A DNA stretch of 64,000 nt from an uncultured Leptotrichia sp. (lineage in GTDB: Bacteria > Fusobacteriota > Fusobacteriia > Fusobacteriales > Leptotrichiaceae), in NCBI GenBank assembly GCA_937925095.1, contig CALEXX010000019.1, positions 1 through 64,000 on the forward strand, read 5' to 3'. Positions 23,374 through 33,096 of this stretch are shown piece by piece. The notes under the pieces were generated by a model. The model was not told where the DNA came from, made no database searches, and worked only from the letters and a program-made list of their open reading frames with translations. Position numbers and translations under genes: made by a program. Position 1 is the first letter of the stretch; every line of letters starts with the position of its first letter.

Positions 23374-24906
23374 TTATTTTTTTATTGGTGTAATATCCAC
23401 CTTATCAAAATCCTTTAAAAATTCATAAATCTGTCCCTGTATCTCTTCAATTTTTCCCTTTTCTCCTGTTTCTATATTCAGGCAAAGCAGAGGTTCATGT
23501 AAAGACAGTCTCAATAAAAACCAGCTGTTTCCGTCACAGATAATTCTCACACCTTCATAATTTGGAGTTTCTATTTCCCATCCTTTTACGTTTCCTGCAT
23601 ATTCACCTAAAGCTTCCAGCACTTTATTTCCTTCACTTCTAAAGTCTTCAGCCTTTATCGTAAATCTTATTTCCTTTTCTTCAGCAGCTTCTTCCACCTC
23701 ATTTAGTATATCAGTGAAATTTACACCTTCCTTTTTACTTTTTACAAGCTGTATAAGAAGAAGGGCAGCCATGTATGCACCATCATCAAGGAAATAATTA
23801 TTTATAAAAGCTGCGTGACCTGAAGTTTCTATTGCAAGAGGAGTGTAGATTCCCTCTTCATTCAGTCTTTTAGCTTCATTTATTACATTTTTATATCCTC
23901 TTTTAAATCTGTGATGTTTTCCACCATGATTTTCTATAAATTTTTTCAATCCTGCAGAAGTTACAGAATCAGTAACAATAGTTGCTCCAGGCGTCTGTTT
24001 TAAAAGTATGTCGCTTAACAGTGCTATAAGGTTGTTTCTGTTTATTTCACGCCCTTTATTATCTATAAAAGCACTTCTGTCTCCATCTGCATCAAATATT
24101 ATTCCAAAGTCTGCATTATTATCCAGAACTGCTTTTTTTATTGATTCTATTGCTTCCTTAGCTTCAGGATTTGGAACGTGATTTGGAAAATCTCCATCAG
24201 GATTTAAAAACTGACTTCCTTCTGAATTTCCACCAAGTGCCTCAATTACCTTATCAGCAAAAAATCCTGCCGCTCCGTTTCCAGCATCAATTACTATTTT
24301 AAGATTTTCTAACGGTTTTTCTTCTCCTGTTTCTTTTCTTATAAATTCACATGTATATGCAGCATAGTCTTCTGCCAGATTTTTTGTATAGCTTCTTCCT
24401 TTTTTTTCTTCTATTTTAAGGGCTTCCTTAAGATTGACTTCACATTGGCAAGCTTTCTTATTTCCCATTTCAAGCATTTCAACCACATCAGTTTTTTCAA
24501 GACCGCCTTCTGTAGTGAAAAATTTCAGTCCATTGTAGTAGCTTGGCAGATGACTTGCTGTTATCATTATAGCTCCGTCAGCCTTATAATTTTCAAATAT
24601 TGTAGTCATAAACAGTGAAGGAGTTATGGACATCTGACAGTCATAAACATCTATTTCCATGCTTTTCAGAACATCCCTCAAAATTTTTGAAAACTTAGGC
24701 CCTGTATGTCTTGCGTCATACCCTACGGATACTTTTATTTTTCTGTTTTCAAGCTCAGATTTTCTTCCGTATTTTTTTGTAATCCAGTTTCCAAACGCTT
24801 TTCCTATAAATTCCACTTCTTTTTCTGTCAGAGTTACTTTCTTACCTTCAACTTCCGAAACAATTCCTCTAATATCCGTTCCACTTACCAAATGTTTCAA
24901 ATCCAT
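23374..24906 (-). CDS. Phosphomannomutase/phosphoglucomutase (alpha-D-phosphohexomutase family)
   Basis: Interconverts hexose 1- and 6-phosphates. The 510-aa protein has the family order SGTDIRG near residue 8, the phosphoserine loop TASHLPSYYNGLKF (catalytic Ser in TASH) near 122, the Mg loop DADGDRS near 275, the sugar-specificity loop ETSGHAAF near 370 and a C-terminal phosphate-binding domain. It lacks the GEMSG/GEQSG that marks PMM/PGM or GlmM, and ETSGH hints at a divergent subgroup, so mannose, glucose or both may be used. GGAGGAG precedes the ATG. It is part of the mutS2-EndoU operon. Confidence 0.86.
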   Translation of the reverse strand: MDLKHLVSGTDIRGIVSEVEGKKVTLTEKEVEFIGKAFGNWITKKYGRKSELENRKIKVSVGYDARHTGPKFSKILRDVLKSMEIDVYDCQMSITPSLFMTTIFENYKADGAIMITASHLPSYYNGLKFFTTEGGLEKTDVVEMLEMGNKKACQCEVNLKEALKIEEKKGRSYTKNLAEDYAAYTCEFIRKETGEEKPLENLKIVIDAGNGAAGFFADKVIEALGGNSEGSQFLNPDGDFPNHVPNPEAKEAIESIKKAVLDNNADFGIIFDADGDRSAFIDNKGREINRNNLIALLSDILLKQTPGATIVTDSVTSAGLKKFIENHGGKHHRFKRGYKNVINEAKRLNEEGIYTPLAIETSGHAAFINNYFLDDGAYMAALLLIQLVKSKKEGVNFTDILNEVEEAAEEKEIRFTIKAEDFRSEGNKVLEALGEYAGNVKGWEIETPNYEGVRIICDGNSWFLLRLSLHEPLLCLNIETGEKGKIEEIQGQIYEFLKDFDKVDITPIKK

Positions 24907-24948
24907 AGCTTCTCCTCCTAATTTAGTTTTTTTATCTTCTGATTATTA

Positions 24949-25926
24949 TTATACAATTTCCTGCAAAGTGTTAAAAAAATTGAATAAAATACTTCTCACA
25001 TTCACATTACTTCTAAGACTGTTTTTCATATTTATCATTTTTTTCAGATTTTCTCCATTTGCTGTCCTTTTTGCCGCTATTATTATTTTACCGAGTAAAT
25101 CTCCAAGAAGTTCCCTTTCCTGCTTAAATTCAGCTTCGATTTCATTAACGAGCATATAAACTTCTTCAATGTTGAAAAATCTTATTTTTTTCACTATATA
25201 TTCTATACTTCTGTTATAATTTATTATTACTTCCAGAAAACCATCATCGGAACTACTGTTTTCATTATTTTCCATTTCATTTTTTGCATATTCCTTCATT
25301 GCCTTTATATTAGACAATGCATCCTCATATGAATTTATCCTATCTCCATATTTTTCCAGTGGAATTCCGTTTTCCTTATATCTTTTTATATTATTTTCAT
25401 TTCCATCAAAAAAATAGTAAATTTCCTTGCTGACTCCAAGTTCTTCATTACCTGCCCCTTCCAGATGAAATTTTATAGTCCGTGACTTTATTGTTGAAAT
25501 AATATTCAGACTTCGTGCAAGCAAAATAAAATAGACGTCTTTCGGAGGTTCTTCCAGAATCTTAAGCAGTGCATTCGAAGACTCTTTCCTTAAGTTTTCT
25601 ATTCCACAGAGAATAAAAATCTTTTTAGGAGAACTGTAAGCTGATTCAATTGCATCATAAATCAGCTCTCTTACTTCATCTATTTTTATATTTTCATTTT
25701 TTCTATTTATAACTTCAATGTCAGAATGTTGGAGATTTTCTATTCTTTTTTCTATGCTCTTTTTCTCTTCCTCATTTTCTATATCTTTTGTCATTACCAT
25801 TTTTGAAAATTCAAGAGCATAGAAAAGTAAGTCAACTCTTTTATCTCCATAAAAAAGATAACTTGCAGAATTTTTATTCTGTTTAACTTCCTTTTCAAAT
25901 GCCGATAATACTTCCTTACTTTTCAT
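24949..25926 (-). CDS. holB: DNA polymerase III delta' subunit-like clamp-loader ATPase
   Basis: This 325-aa AAA+ protein resembles the delta' subunit: FYGDKRVDLLFYALEF, then NALLKILEEPPKDVYFILLARSLNIISTIKSRTIKFHL, the typical sensor-1/SRC-like stretch. The P-loop is degenerate (no GxxGxGKT) and the zinc-binding Cys4 of E. coli delta' is absent, both usual in low-GC delta' proteins. It contacts other clamp-loader subunits at replication forks. It lies 27 bp after mreB in the operon. The delta versus delta' call rests on the LEEPP motif. Confidence 0.83.
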   Translation of the reverse strand: MKSKEVLSAFEKEVKQNKNSASYLFYGDKRVDLLFYALEFSKMVMTKDIENEEEKKSIEKRIENLQHSDIEVINRKNENIKIDEVRELIYDAIESAYSSPKKIFILCGIENLRKESSNALLKILEEPPKDVYFILLARSLNIISTIKSRTIKFHLEGAGNEELGVSKEIYYFFDGNENNIKRYKENGIPLEKYGDRINSYEDALSNIKAMKEYAKNEMENNENSSSDDGFLEVIINYNRSIEYIVKKIRFFNIEEVYMLVNEIEAEFKQERELLGDLLGKIIIAAKRTANGENLKKMINMKNSLRSNVNVRSILFNFFNTLQEIV

Positions 25927-25953
25927 AAATCACCCTATAAATTTACTGACAGA

Positions 25954-26985
25954 CTAATTTTCCCTAACTTGTAGTGTTTGCAGCAGTTTTTTGTTATCAA
26001 AAGCCGCTCCTCCACCTAAAACTACTGAATCTAGAGGATTCTGTGATAAATATACATTTATTCCTATTTCTTTTTCCATCAGTTCTACGAAATCCTTTAT
26101 CAGTGAACCTCCACCAGTCATTACTATACCGTTGTCAAGTATATCTGCGGCAAGTTCAGGTGGACATTTTTCAAGTACTTCCTTAGTAGAGTTTACTATC
26201 TGATACAATGATTCCTCAATTGCTTCGCATATTTCATTTGAATTTACTTCTATTGTGTTAGGAATTCCTGATTCCAAATCTCTTCCCTTTATTTCCATTA
26301 TTTCAGGATTAACACTTCTCAATGCTGTTGCCAGTTCTTTCTTTATTTTTTCAGCTGTTCTGTCACCTATCAGAAGGTTATATTTTTTCTTAATATATTT
26401 TACGATATCATCATCAAATTTATTTCCTGCAATTCTTATTGATTTACTTGCTATGATTTCATCAAGTGAAAGTATTGCAACATCTGTAGAACCTCCACCT
26501 ATATCGATTACCATGCTTCCTTCCGGCTTGGAAATATTTACTCCTGAACCTATTATTGCGGCTCTTCCCTCTTCAATAATATATGTTTTCTTTGCTCCCT
26601 TTACTGCATCAAAAAGTGCCTTTCTTTCAATTCCTGTAACCTGTATTGGGACACAGATCATAACTTCAGGCTTGAACAAAGAATTTCCATAAATTTTATG
26701 TATGAAATAGCTTATCATTTCTGTTGTAGAATCTATATCAGCAATAACTCCGTCCTGTAAAGGTTTTATTGCTTCAATGCTTGCAGGTGTTTTCCCTAAC
26801 ATTTCCCTAGCTTCTTTTCCTACAGCTATTATTTTTCTTGTTTTTCTGTCCCTTGCTACAACTGATGGTTCATTTAGCACTATTTTTTTTCTTTGTTTGT
26901 CATATATCAATATATTCGCAGTTCCAAGATCTATCGATATACTTTTATTGACCCTAAATACTCTTAAAAATTTAAATATTCCCAT
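25954..26985 (-). CDS. mreB: Rod shape-determining protein MreB/Mbl
   Basis: A 343-aa bacterial actin directing lateral wall growth. Phosphate-1 loop SIDLGTANI near residue 17, phosphate-2 IDIGGGSTDVAI near 160, and adenosine motif GIVMTGGGSLI near 285 are all present, and the N-terminal IFKFLRVF may form the amphipathic membrane anchor. No mreC/mreD genes adjoin, unlike the classic cluster; cysS and holB flank it instead. It supports a rod or filament cell shape. Confidence 0.96.
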   Translation of the reverse strand: MGIFKFLRVFRVNKSISIDLGTANILIYDKQRKKIVLNEPSVVARDRKTRKIIAVGKEAREMLGKTPASIEAIKPLQDGVIADIDSTTEMISYFIHKIYGNSLFKPEVMICVPIQVTGIERKALFDAVKGAKKTYIIEEGRAAIIGSGVNISKPEGSMVIDIGGGSTDVAILSLDEIIASKSIRIAGNKFDDDIVKYIKKKYNLLIGDRTAEKIKKELATALRSVNPEIMEIKGRDLESGIPNTIEVNSNEICEAIEESLYQIVNSTKEVLEKCPPELAADILDNGIVMTGGGSLIKDFVELMEKEIGINVYLSQNPLDSVVLGGGAAFDNKKLLQTLQVREN

Positions 26986-27000
26986 TTTTCCTCCTAGTTT

Positions 27001-28488
27001 TTATATTTCGTTATTATTTGACTGTATCGTATAACCTGTTGTTCCGTCTTTATTATCCTGTATTTCTATTCCCAATTCCTTCAGATTATCCCTTATTTCA
27101 TCAGATAATTTAAAATTCTTTTCTTTTCTTGCATCTGCTCTTAATTTTATCAATAATTCAATCAAATTTCCAGTCAATTTGTCATTATTTTTAAAATTTT
27201 TATTTTCTTCCTCCATAAATAGCACTATTCCTAAGACTTCTTCCAGTTTTTTTCTCAATGAATTATATGAATAATTCAAGGCTTCAGCTTCTTCTCCATT
27301 TGAAACATTTACTGAAAATTTCTTCGTTTCCTTAATCTGATCAAATATTACTGCCAGTGCCTGTGGCGTATTCATATCCTCATCCATTGCTTCCATAAAC
27401 TTTTTGTCAAGTTCATTTACTTTTTCTTTAAATTCTTTAATACCATTATTTCCAGTATTGTCAGAAACTTCCCCTTCATGAGATCCTTTACCTGAAAACT
27501 TTTCAATTATTTCTGAAAAATTATTCATTGAAGTTACTATATTTTTCAGAGTTTTTCTGCTGTCTTCCATATTATCCATGGAAAAGTTTATCGGTTTTCT
27601 GTAATGAGTTCCTAATATAAACAATCTTACCACATTTCCAGGAAATTTTCCTAATATTTCCCTTAGTAGAAAGAAGTTTCCAAGTGATTTCGACATTTTG
27701 TCTCCATTTACCTGAATAAACCCGTTATGAAGCCAGTAATTTGCAAAGTTTCCATGATATGCACATCTGCTCTGGGCTATTTCATTTTCATGATGAGGAA
27801 AAACAAGATCCTGTCCTCCACCATGAATGTCAAATGTATCACCTAAATATTTTTTTGCCATTGCGCTGCATTCTATATGCCAACCCGGACGTCCCTGTCC
27901 CCATGGTGAGTCCCAGTAAGGCTCCCCTTCCTTCTTCCTTTTCCACAATGCAAAGTCAAGCGGATTATTTTTTTCCTCCATTATATCTACTCTTGCACCT
28001 ATTTCCAGTTCATCTATCTTCTGATTTGACAGACTTCCATATTCCTCAAATTTCTTTACTTCAAAAAATACATTTCCGTCCTTCTCATAAGCAAACCCTT
28101 CATCAATAAGCTTTTTTATAATTTCTATTATTTCAGGCATATTTTCTGTTACCTTAGGACGTACTATGTCATCTGATATATTCAGAGGTTCTATATCCTC
28201 AAAAAAGCCTTTTATATATTTTTCTGTCACTTCCTTTACAGAAATCCCCTCTTCATTTGCTCTTTTTATTATCTTATCATCCACATCAGTAAAATTCTGA
28301 ATATAAGTTACATCATAGCCCCTATATTTAAAATATCTTGCCAATGTATCAAAAACAATAATAGGTCTTGCATTTCCCAAATGAATGTAGTTGTATACTG
28401 TAGGCCCGCAGACATACATTTTCACTTTTCCTTTTTCTATTGTTTCAAATTCTTCAATTTTATTTGACATTGTGTTGTAAAATCTCAT
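27001..28488 (-). CDS. cysS: Cysteinyl-tRNA synthetase
   Basis: Charges tRNA-Cys. The 495-aa class I synthetase has the first zinc Cys in YVCGPTVYNYIHLGNARP (HIGH motif as HLGN), WHIECSAMA and GGGQDLVFPHHENEIAQS with the other zinc ligands, KMSKSLGN (KMSKS) and a C-terminal DALR helix domain (about 350-495). Length is a little above the usual 460-470, owing to an acidic insertion around residue 340-350. It follows the ptuB gene by 34 bp. Confidence 0.97.
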   Translation of the reverse strand: MRFYNTMSNKIEEFETIEKGKVKMYVCGPTVYNYIHLGNARPIIVFDTLARYFKYRGYDVTYIQNFTDVDDKIIKRANEEGISVKEVTEKYIKGFFEDIEPLNISDDIVRPKVTENMPEIIEIIKKLIDEGFAYEKDGNVFFEVKKFEEYGSLSNQKIDELEIGARVDIMEEKNNPLDFALWKRKKEGEPYWDSPWGQGRPGWHIECSAMAKKYLGDTFDIHGGGQDLVFPHHENEIAQSRCAYHGNFANYWLHNGFIQVNGDKMSKSLGNFFLLREILGKFPGNVVRLFILGTHYRKPINFSMDNMEDSRKTLKNIVTSMNNFSEIIEKFSGKGSHEGEVSDNTGNNGIKEFKEKVNELDKKFMEAMDEDMNTPQALAVIFDQIKETKKFSVNVSNGEEAEALNYSYNSLRKKLEEVLGIVLFMEEENKNFKNNDKLTGNLIELLIKLRADARKEKNFKLSDEIRDNLKELGIEIQDNKDGTTGYTIQSNNNEI

Positions 28489-28522
28489 TTTTTAATCTCC
28501 CTTGAACAATCCTTTTGTTTTT

Positions 28523-29194
28523 TTAAATTATTTCTTTTAAAGCTCCTATATTTTCTATTAAAAACTTTTTTAGTGTTGGAAATTCATCAAAATAGTTTAT
28601 AATTTCTATTTTGTTATCGTCATTTATGTTTTCAATAGTATTTATTATCTTAAGCATGTAAGTTTTCCTATATTCGCATAAATTATTTTCATTTAAATTT
28701 AAAATTTCAATTGTTTTTATTGCCTTCTCATATTCAAGTCCATTTTCTTTTTTAGGAATAATTTTTCCTGTCCTCATACTATAAGAAAAATATTCTTCCG
28801 GATTTTCTTCAACAGGGTTTATGAATAGTTTATCATCCCATATTGATTGTTTACTATGACCACAAGTTTTATTTTCTGAACATGATATTAAAAAATTTCT
28901 GTAATCAAAAGTAAGATTTCCAAATTTACTTTTAGGTTTTATATGCTCAATATGGCATTCCTTATCTTCTTTATCTTCTGTTGAATCCTTATTTTCTGAA
29001 AATAGTATTATTTCACAATAGGAACAATAACTCTTATCTCCTATATTTTGTTCATTTTTTAGCATATGATATTTCAACTCTTTTTTGATATAACGGTTTT
29101 CAGGTTTATCAAGTTCATCCCAATTTTTAGGATTTTTCTTTCTTTTAAATTCCGTAAAGAACTGTGGCTCAGCTTTTTTATTTATTTTCAGCAT
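28523..29194 (-). CDS. ptuB: Septu-type defence nuclease, PtuB-like HNH protein
   Basis: A 223-aa HNH endonuclease (TIGR02646-like). The zinc site is two CxxC-type pairs, CSYC (Cys57/Cys60) and C105/C111 (ISCSENKTCGH), flanking the catalytic CHIEHIKPKS (His81/His84) and NFLI, the pattern of PtuB and of retron Ec78-linked HNH proteins. It overlaps the 3' end of the PtuA-like ATPase gene by 17 nt with GAGG in the overlap. In Septu, PtuAB cuts nucleic acid of invading phage when the ATPase is relieved. The gene pair is the minimum for this defence type; phage range unknown. Confidence 0.88.
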   Translation of the reverse strand: MLKINKKAEPQFFTEFKRKKNPKNWDELDKPENRYIKKELKYHMLKNEQNIGDKSYCSYCEIILFSENKDSTEDKEDKECHIEHIKPKSKFGNLTFDYRNFLISCSENKTCGHSKQSIWDDKLFINPVEENPEEYFSYSMRTGKIIPKKENGLEYEKAIKTIEILNLNENNLCEYRKTYMLKIINTIENINDDNKIEIINYFDEFPTLKKFLIENIGALKEII

Positions 29195-30404
29195 TCTTGA
29201 AACCTCGTTTTTTTCTTATTTGAATATCCATATCCATTAATAGTAAATCTTCATCCTTTTTACCTAGTATATCTCTCAGTTCTTTATATTTAATTTTAAA
29301 TTCTTCACTATCATATTTATTTTTATCAACTAACTCCCCTGCTTCTTCCAACAGTTTAAACACTTTAGGATTCCTAGTAGTTTCCAACCCCATAATATCC
29401 TTTAAAACTTTATCTGTAGGCTGTCCGTAAGAGTTATACAGTTCATCTCCTGTTTTAACTATAATTTTCCCATCATCATTTTTGTCCAGCAACATAATAT
29501 TATCTTTTTTCACACTTCCTAAAATATGTGGCGAATGTGTCGCAATAATAATCTGATTGTTTTTTCCGATTTTTCTATAAACATCAACGATTCTCTGTTG
29601 CCACTTAGGATGCAATGAAAGTTCAGGCTCATCAATCAGGATAATGGAATTTTCTGGATTTAGCATTTTTATAGCCAAAGTTCGTAAAAACAATTGCTTT
29701 TCCCCAGAAGATAACTCGTTTATATCAAACTCATCTCCTGAAGAATTTTTAAAAATTGGTAAAATTTCTGTTGTTTCAGTTGACATTCCTATTAATCTTG
29801 TATCCATATCCAAAATATCAAATATCCCATTTATTTCAGCAATCACTTCATCTCTTACATTTCCTAATTTCTTTTCACTTTCTTTATTTGCCGCATTTAT
29901 TATCCTCATTTGAATATAATGAGGAATATCAGAAATTGCTGTAGAATTTATTATATTTAAAAATCCTAATTTATACATAGGAAGAAAATCAAATTTTACA
30001 TTTCTAAAATTTATTTCAGCTGGAAGATAAATTATTCTAGGAATTTTGTTTTTTATTATGCTTTCTACTGTTAAATTTCCCACATGTTCACCTATTTTTA
30101 ACAAACTTCTATATTTTTTTTGTCGGTAAACAAAATCGGTTAAATATGTTAAGTACATTTCTTGTGAAAGTCCACTTTTTTCTCTTATTATTTCTTCTTC
30201 TAAATCTAATTTTATATCCATTTTATTCTTATAATTTTCAAAATCCTCAAAATAATCGTATATTGCTTCTAAAACTGTCGTTTTACCAGTTCCATTTATT
30301 CCAGTCAAAACCACTGTATCTAATATTTCGCTATTATTTTCAAAACTAATACTTAAATTTTTCAATCTTTTTTTATTTTCTATATATAAATTTTTTATTT
30401 TCAT
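29178..30404 (-). CDS. ptuA: Septu-type defence ATPase, PtuA-like (AAA/SMC-like)
   Basis: A 408-aa ABC/SMC-type ATPase of the OLD/PtuA group. Walker A GINGTGKTT (residue 33 on), a long insert, then the signature LSSGEKQLFLRTLA, Walker B/D-loop IILIDEPELSLHPKWQQ and the H-loop ATHSPHIL (the D-loop arrangement of RecF-like ATPases). No TOPRIM nuclease domain follows, so nuclease activity must come from PtuB. GGGAGA precedes the ATG, which lies 24 bp after the mutS2 stop, so it is transcribed from the mutS2 promoter. Confidence 0.88.
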   Translation of the reverse strand: MKIKNLYIENKKRLKNLSISFENNSEILDTVVLTGINGTGKTTVLEAIYDYFEDFENYKNKMDIKLDLEEEIIREKSGLSQEMYLTYLTDFVYRQKKYRSLLKIGEHVGNLTVESIIKNKIPRIIYLPAEINFRNVKFDFLPMYKLGFLNIINSTAISDIPHYIQMRIINAANKESEKKLGNVRDEVIAEINGIFDILDMDTRLIGMSTETTEILPIFKNSSGDEFDINELSSGEKQLFLRTLAIKMLNPENSIILIDEPELSLHPKWQQRIVDVYRKIGKNNQIIIATHSPHILGSVKKDNIMLLDKNDDGKIIVKTGDELYNSYGQPTDKVLKDIMGLETTRNPKVFKLLEEAGELVDKNKYDSEEFKIKYKELRDILGKKDEDLLLMDMDIQIRKKRGFKNAENK

Positions 30405-30428
30405 ATAAAATCTCCCTTAACAAATTGC

Positions 30429-32768
30429 CTACTTCAAAGTAGCCACTGTACAGCCAATCCCACCTTCATTCTGGTTGGCATCCTTGAATTCTGTCACATA
30501 TTTTGAAGTTTTCAAAAATTCCTGAATTTTCTTTCTTAGAACCATTGTTCCTTTTCCATGAATAATATATACTTCGTGATATCCTGTCAGCATTGCCCTG
30601 TCAAGGTACACTTCAAGGTCTGCTATTGCTTCATCAGCATTCTTTCCTCTCAGGTCTATTTCCCCTCTTACCTGACTTGATTTAAGGGAAGCAAAACTTC
30701 TAAATTTATTTACTTTTTTCTTCTCAATTTTTACGATATCATCCATGGAAACAACCAGTTTCAATATTCCCGCCTGTACCTGAACACTGTTTGTCTCAGG
30801 TATTATACGTAGAACTTTTCCATTCTGGTTCAATGTTTTTACAAGGACTTCTTCCCCTTCCTGAACATCAATGTTTTTAGCAACTACTTTTCTTTCCTTT
30901 ACATTCTGCTTTTTATCTGCTATAAATGATTCCCTCAGCATATTCAGGCTTCTCTGTGCATTTTTCGCTTCTTCCTTTTTCACTTCGTCCTGACTTATTT
31001 TATCTATGAGGTTTTTCGCCTTTGACTGCACTTCCTTCAGATAATTGTCAGCTTCTTCATATGCCTTCTTTATAACTTCATTTTTCTCATTTTCAACCTG
31101 AGTTATTTTCTGCTCATAGGAATTTTTCTGTTCTTCAAATTCCCTTCTTGTATTTTCTAGTTCAAATTTCAGAACTTCAAGCTCATCATTCTTTTCCTTG
31201 ATGGATTTCAGCATTTCTTCCACTTTCTGATTATCTTCGCTTATGTAGCTTCTGGCTGTATTTATTATCTGTTCGCTTATTCCGTATTTCCCTGCTATTA
31301 TAAGGGCATTACTTTCTCCGGGAATCCCCTCAAGAAGTCTGTATGTCGGCGAAAGTGTTTCCACATTAAATTCCATTGATGCACTTTTTATGCCTGTTGT
31401 ATTGAAGGCATAAGCCTTTACTTCACTGTAATGTGTCGTAATTATTGATTTTATGTTCTTTCCGTTCAGATAGTCGATTATTGCCATTGCAAATGCGGCA
31501 CCTTCCATAGGATCGGTACCACTTCCAAGCTCATCCATCAGCACAAGGGAACTGCTGTTTGCCTCTTCCATTATTTCCTTTATTTTTTTTACATGGCCTG
31601 AGAATGAAGACAGGTTCTGCTCTATGCTCTGTTCATCCCCAATATCTGCAAGAACACTTCCAAAATGTCCTATTTCCGTTTTTTCATTGGCAGGTATCGG
31701 AATTCCTGATAATGCCATTAATGTGAGTAATCCTGCCACCTTCAGAGTAACTGTCTTTCCTCCTGTATTCGGTCCTGTAATAAGCATTATATTTTCACTG
31801 TTTCCCAATTCAAAATTTATAGGAACAACTGTATTTTCGTCAATTAGAGGATGTCTCGCCTCTACAAGTTTCAAGTATTCCTTATTTATGACTTTAGGTA
31901 CAGTGCATTTCTTATTTATGGAATATACTGTTTTTGCATTCAGATAATCCAGTCTTTCCAGAATCTCCTTTATTCTGATTATCTCTTCCTTCTTAGTTCT
32001 TATGAGTTCCGTAAGTCTTAACAGTATTTTTCTTATTTCTTCCCTTTCACGTGCTTCATATTCCCTGAGCTTGTTATTTAAGGAAACAACATTTAAAGGT
32101 TCTATATACACTGTACTCCCTGTTGCTGACCTGTCATGTTCTATTCCTTTTATGAGACCTTTAAAATCTGTTTTTACAGCTATTACATATCTGTCATTTC
32201 TTTGAGTAATTATTCTTTCCTGAATTGCCCTCTGTGTTTCCTTGTTATTCATAAGGTCATCAAATTTTTCTTTTATATTGGCATTTATATTCTGTTTCTG
32301 CCTTCTCACGTCTCTTAATCCAATTGAGGCATCATCTTTCAGGTTTCCGTCATCGTTTATGGCATCTCCTATAAACTGCTCTATTTCCTTCACTTCCTCA
32401 ACATCTGTAAACAGTGCCCATATTGTTTTATATTTATCCCTCACATTTTTTGCCCTGCTCTTGGAAATTCTAAATACAGACAGGTTTTTCTTTAAATCTG
32501 CCAGGTCTTCAGCATTCAGATATGAACCTATCAGTTCGATTGAGTTTATGTATCTCTGTATATTTGACAGTCCTGTAAGCTCAAATCCGTCATCAAATTT
32601 GTAAAAATCAATCAGATCTGCCATTAACATGAGTTCCTTGTCAAGTGTCGACTTATCCTTAATGATATCTGTATCTATAAATTTTTCCTTTGTTTTTTCA
32701 AGTTTTGATAGATTTATAAGTTCATTTATTATTTTATAAAATTCAAGTACATCATATTTCTTTTCCAT
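30429..32768 (-). CDS. mutS2: Endonuclease MutS2
   Basis: A 779-aa MutS2 with core/lever helices, Walker A GPNTGGKT (near residue 330), Walker B LVLMDELGSGTDP, a coiled-coil region rich in Glu/Lys (about 510-640), and a C-terminal Smr nuclease domain with IDLRGKNADEAI and YIIHGKGTMVLRKKI. It lacks the mismatch-binding domain of MutS; MutS2 proteins act on branched DNA or on collided ribosomes. The frame opens at 32798, but AAGGAAG stands before the ATG at 32768. First gene of the operon that includes Septu. Confidence 0.95.
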   Translation of the reverse strand: MEKKYDVLEFYKIINELINLSKLEKTKEKFIDTDIIKDKSTLDKELMLMADLIDFYKFDDGFELTGLSNIQRYINSIELIGSYLNAEDLADLKKNLSVFRISKSRAKNVRDKYKTIWALFTDVEEVKEIEQFIGDAINDDGNLKDDASIGLRDVRRQKQNINANIKEKFDDLMNNKETQRAIQERIITQRNDRYVIAVKTDFKGLIKGIEHDRSATGSTVYIEPLNVVSLNNKLREYEAREREEIRKILLRLTELIRTKKEEIIRIKEILERLDYLNAKTVYSINKKCTVPKVINKEYLKLVEARHPLIDENTVVPINFELGNSENIMLITGPNTGGKTVTLKVAGLLTLMALSGIPIPANEKTEIGHFGSVLADIGDEQSIEQNLSSFSGHVKKIKEIMEEANSSSLVLMDELGSGTDPMEGAAFAMAIIDYLNGKNIKSIITTHYSEVKAYAFNTTGIKSASMEFNVETLSPTYRLLEGIPGESNALIIAGKYGISEQIINTARSYISEDNQKVEEMLKSIKEKNDELEVLKFELENTRREFEEQKNSYEQKITQVENEKNEVIKKAYEEADNYLKEVQSKAKNLIDKISQDEVKKEEAKNAQRSLNMLRESFIADKKQNVKERKVVAKNIDVQEGEEVLVKTLNQNGKVLRIIPETNSVQVQAGILKLVVSMDDIVKIEKKKVNKFRSFASLKSSQVRGEIDLRGKNADEAIADLEVYLDRAMLTGYHEVYIIHGKGTMVLRKKIQEFLKTSKYVTEFKDANQNEGGIGCTVATLK

Positions 32769-32934
32769 TTTTCTTCCTTCTTTTCTGTCTAATTCCATTT
32801 ATTTTTTGTTCTAAATAACATTTTACATATTTTCCAAACTGGGAATATACTCTGACATTATTCAAAATTATTATAACACGAAATCAGACTTTTACAAATA
32901 ATAAGATTTTAAATATTATGATAAAAACAATATC

Positions 32935-32977
32935 AAAAGCACATTTGACCTAAAACATTCCTGTCAGATGTGCTTTT
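32935..32977. terminator. Terminator between the DKNYY gene and mutS2
   Basis: A 15-bp stem with one mismatch (AAAAGCACATTTGAC / GTCAGATGTGCTTTT) and 13-nt loop. It has a short T-run on each side, so may serve the DKNYY gene on the minus strand. It stands in the 330-bp non-coding stretch 32769-33096; nothing else is seen there. Confidence 0.75.
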
Positions 32978-33096
32978 TCTAAGGTTATTTCTTTTTAATA
33001 AGTTTGTATTTTGATTAACTTCTTGGTATATTTATTTCACCTTTATTTTTTCAAATTTGTTGCATTTTATTTTACAATATATTATTAAAATTACCT

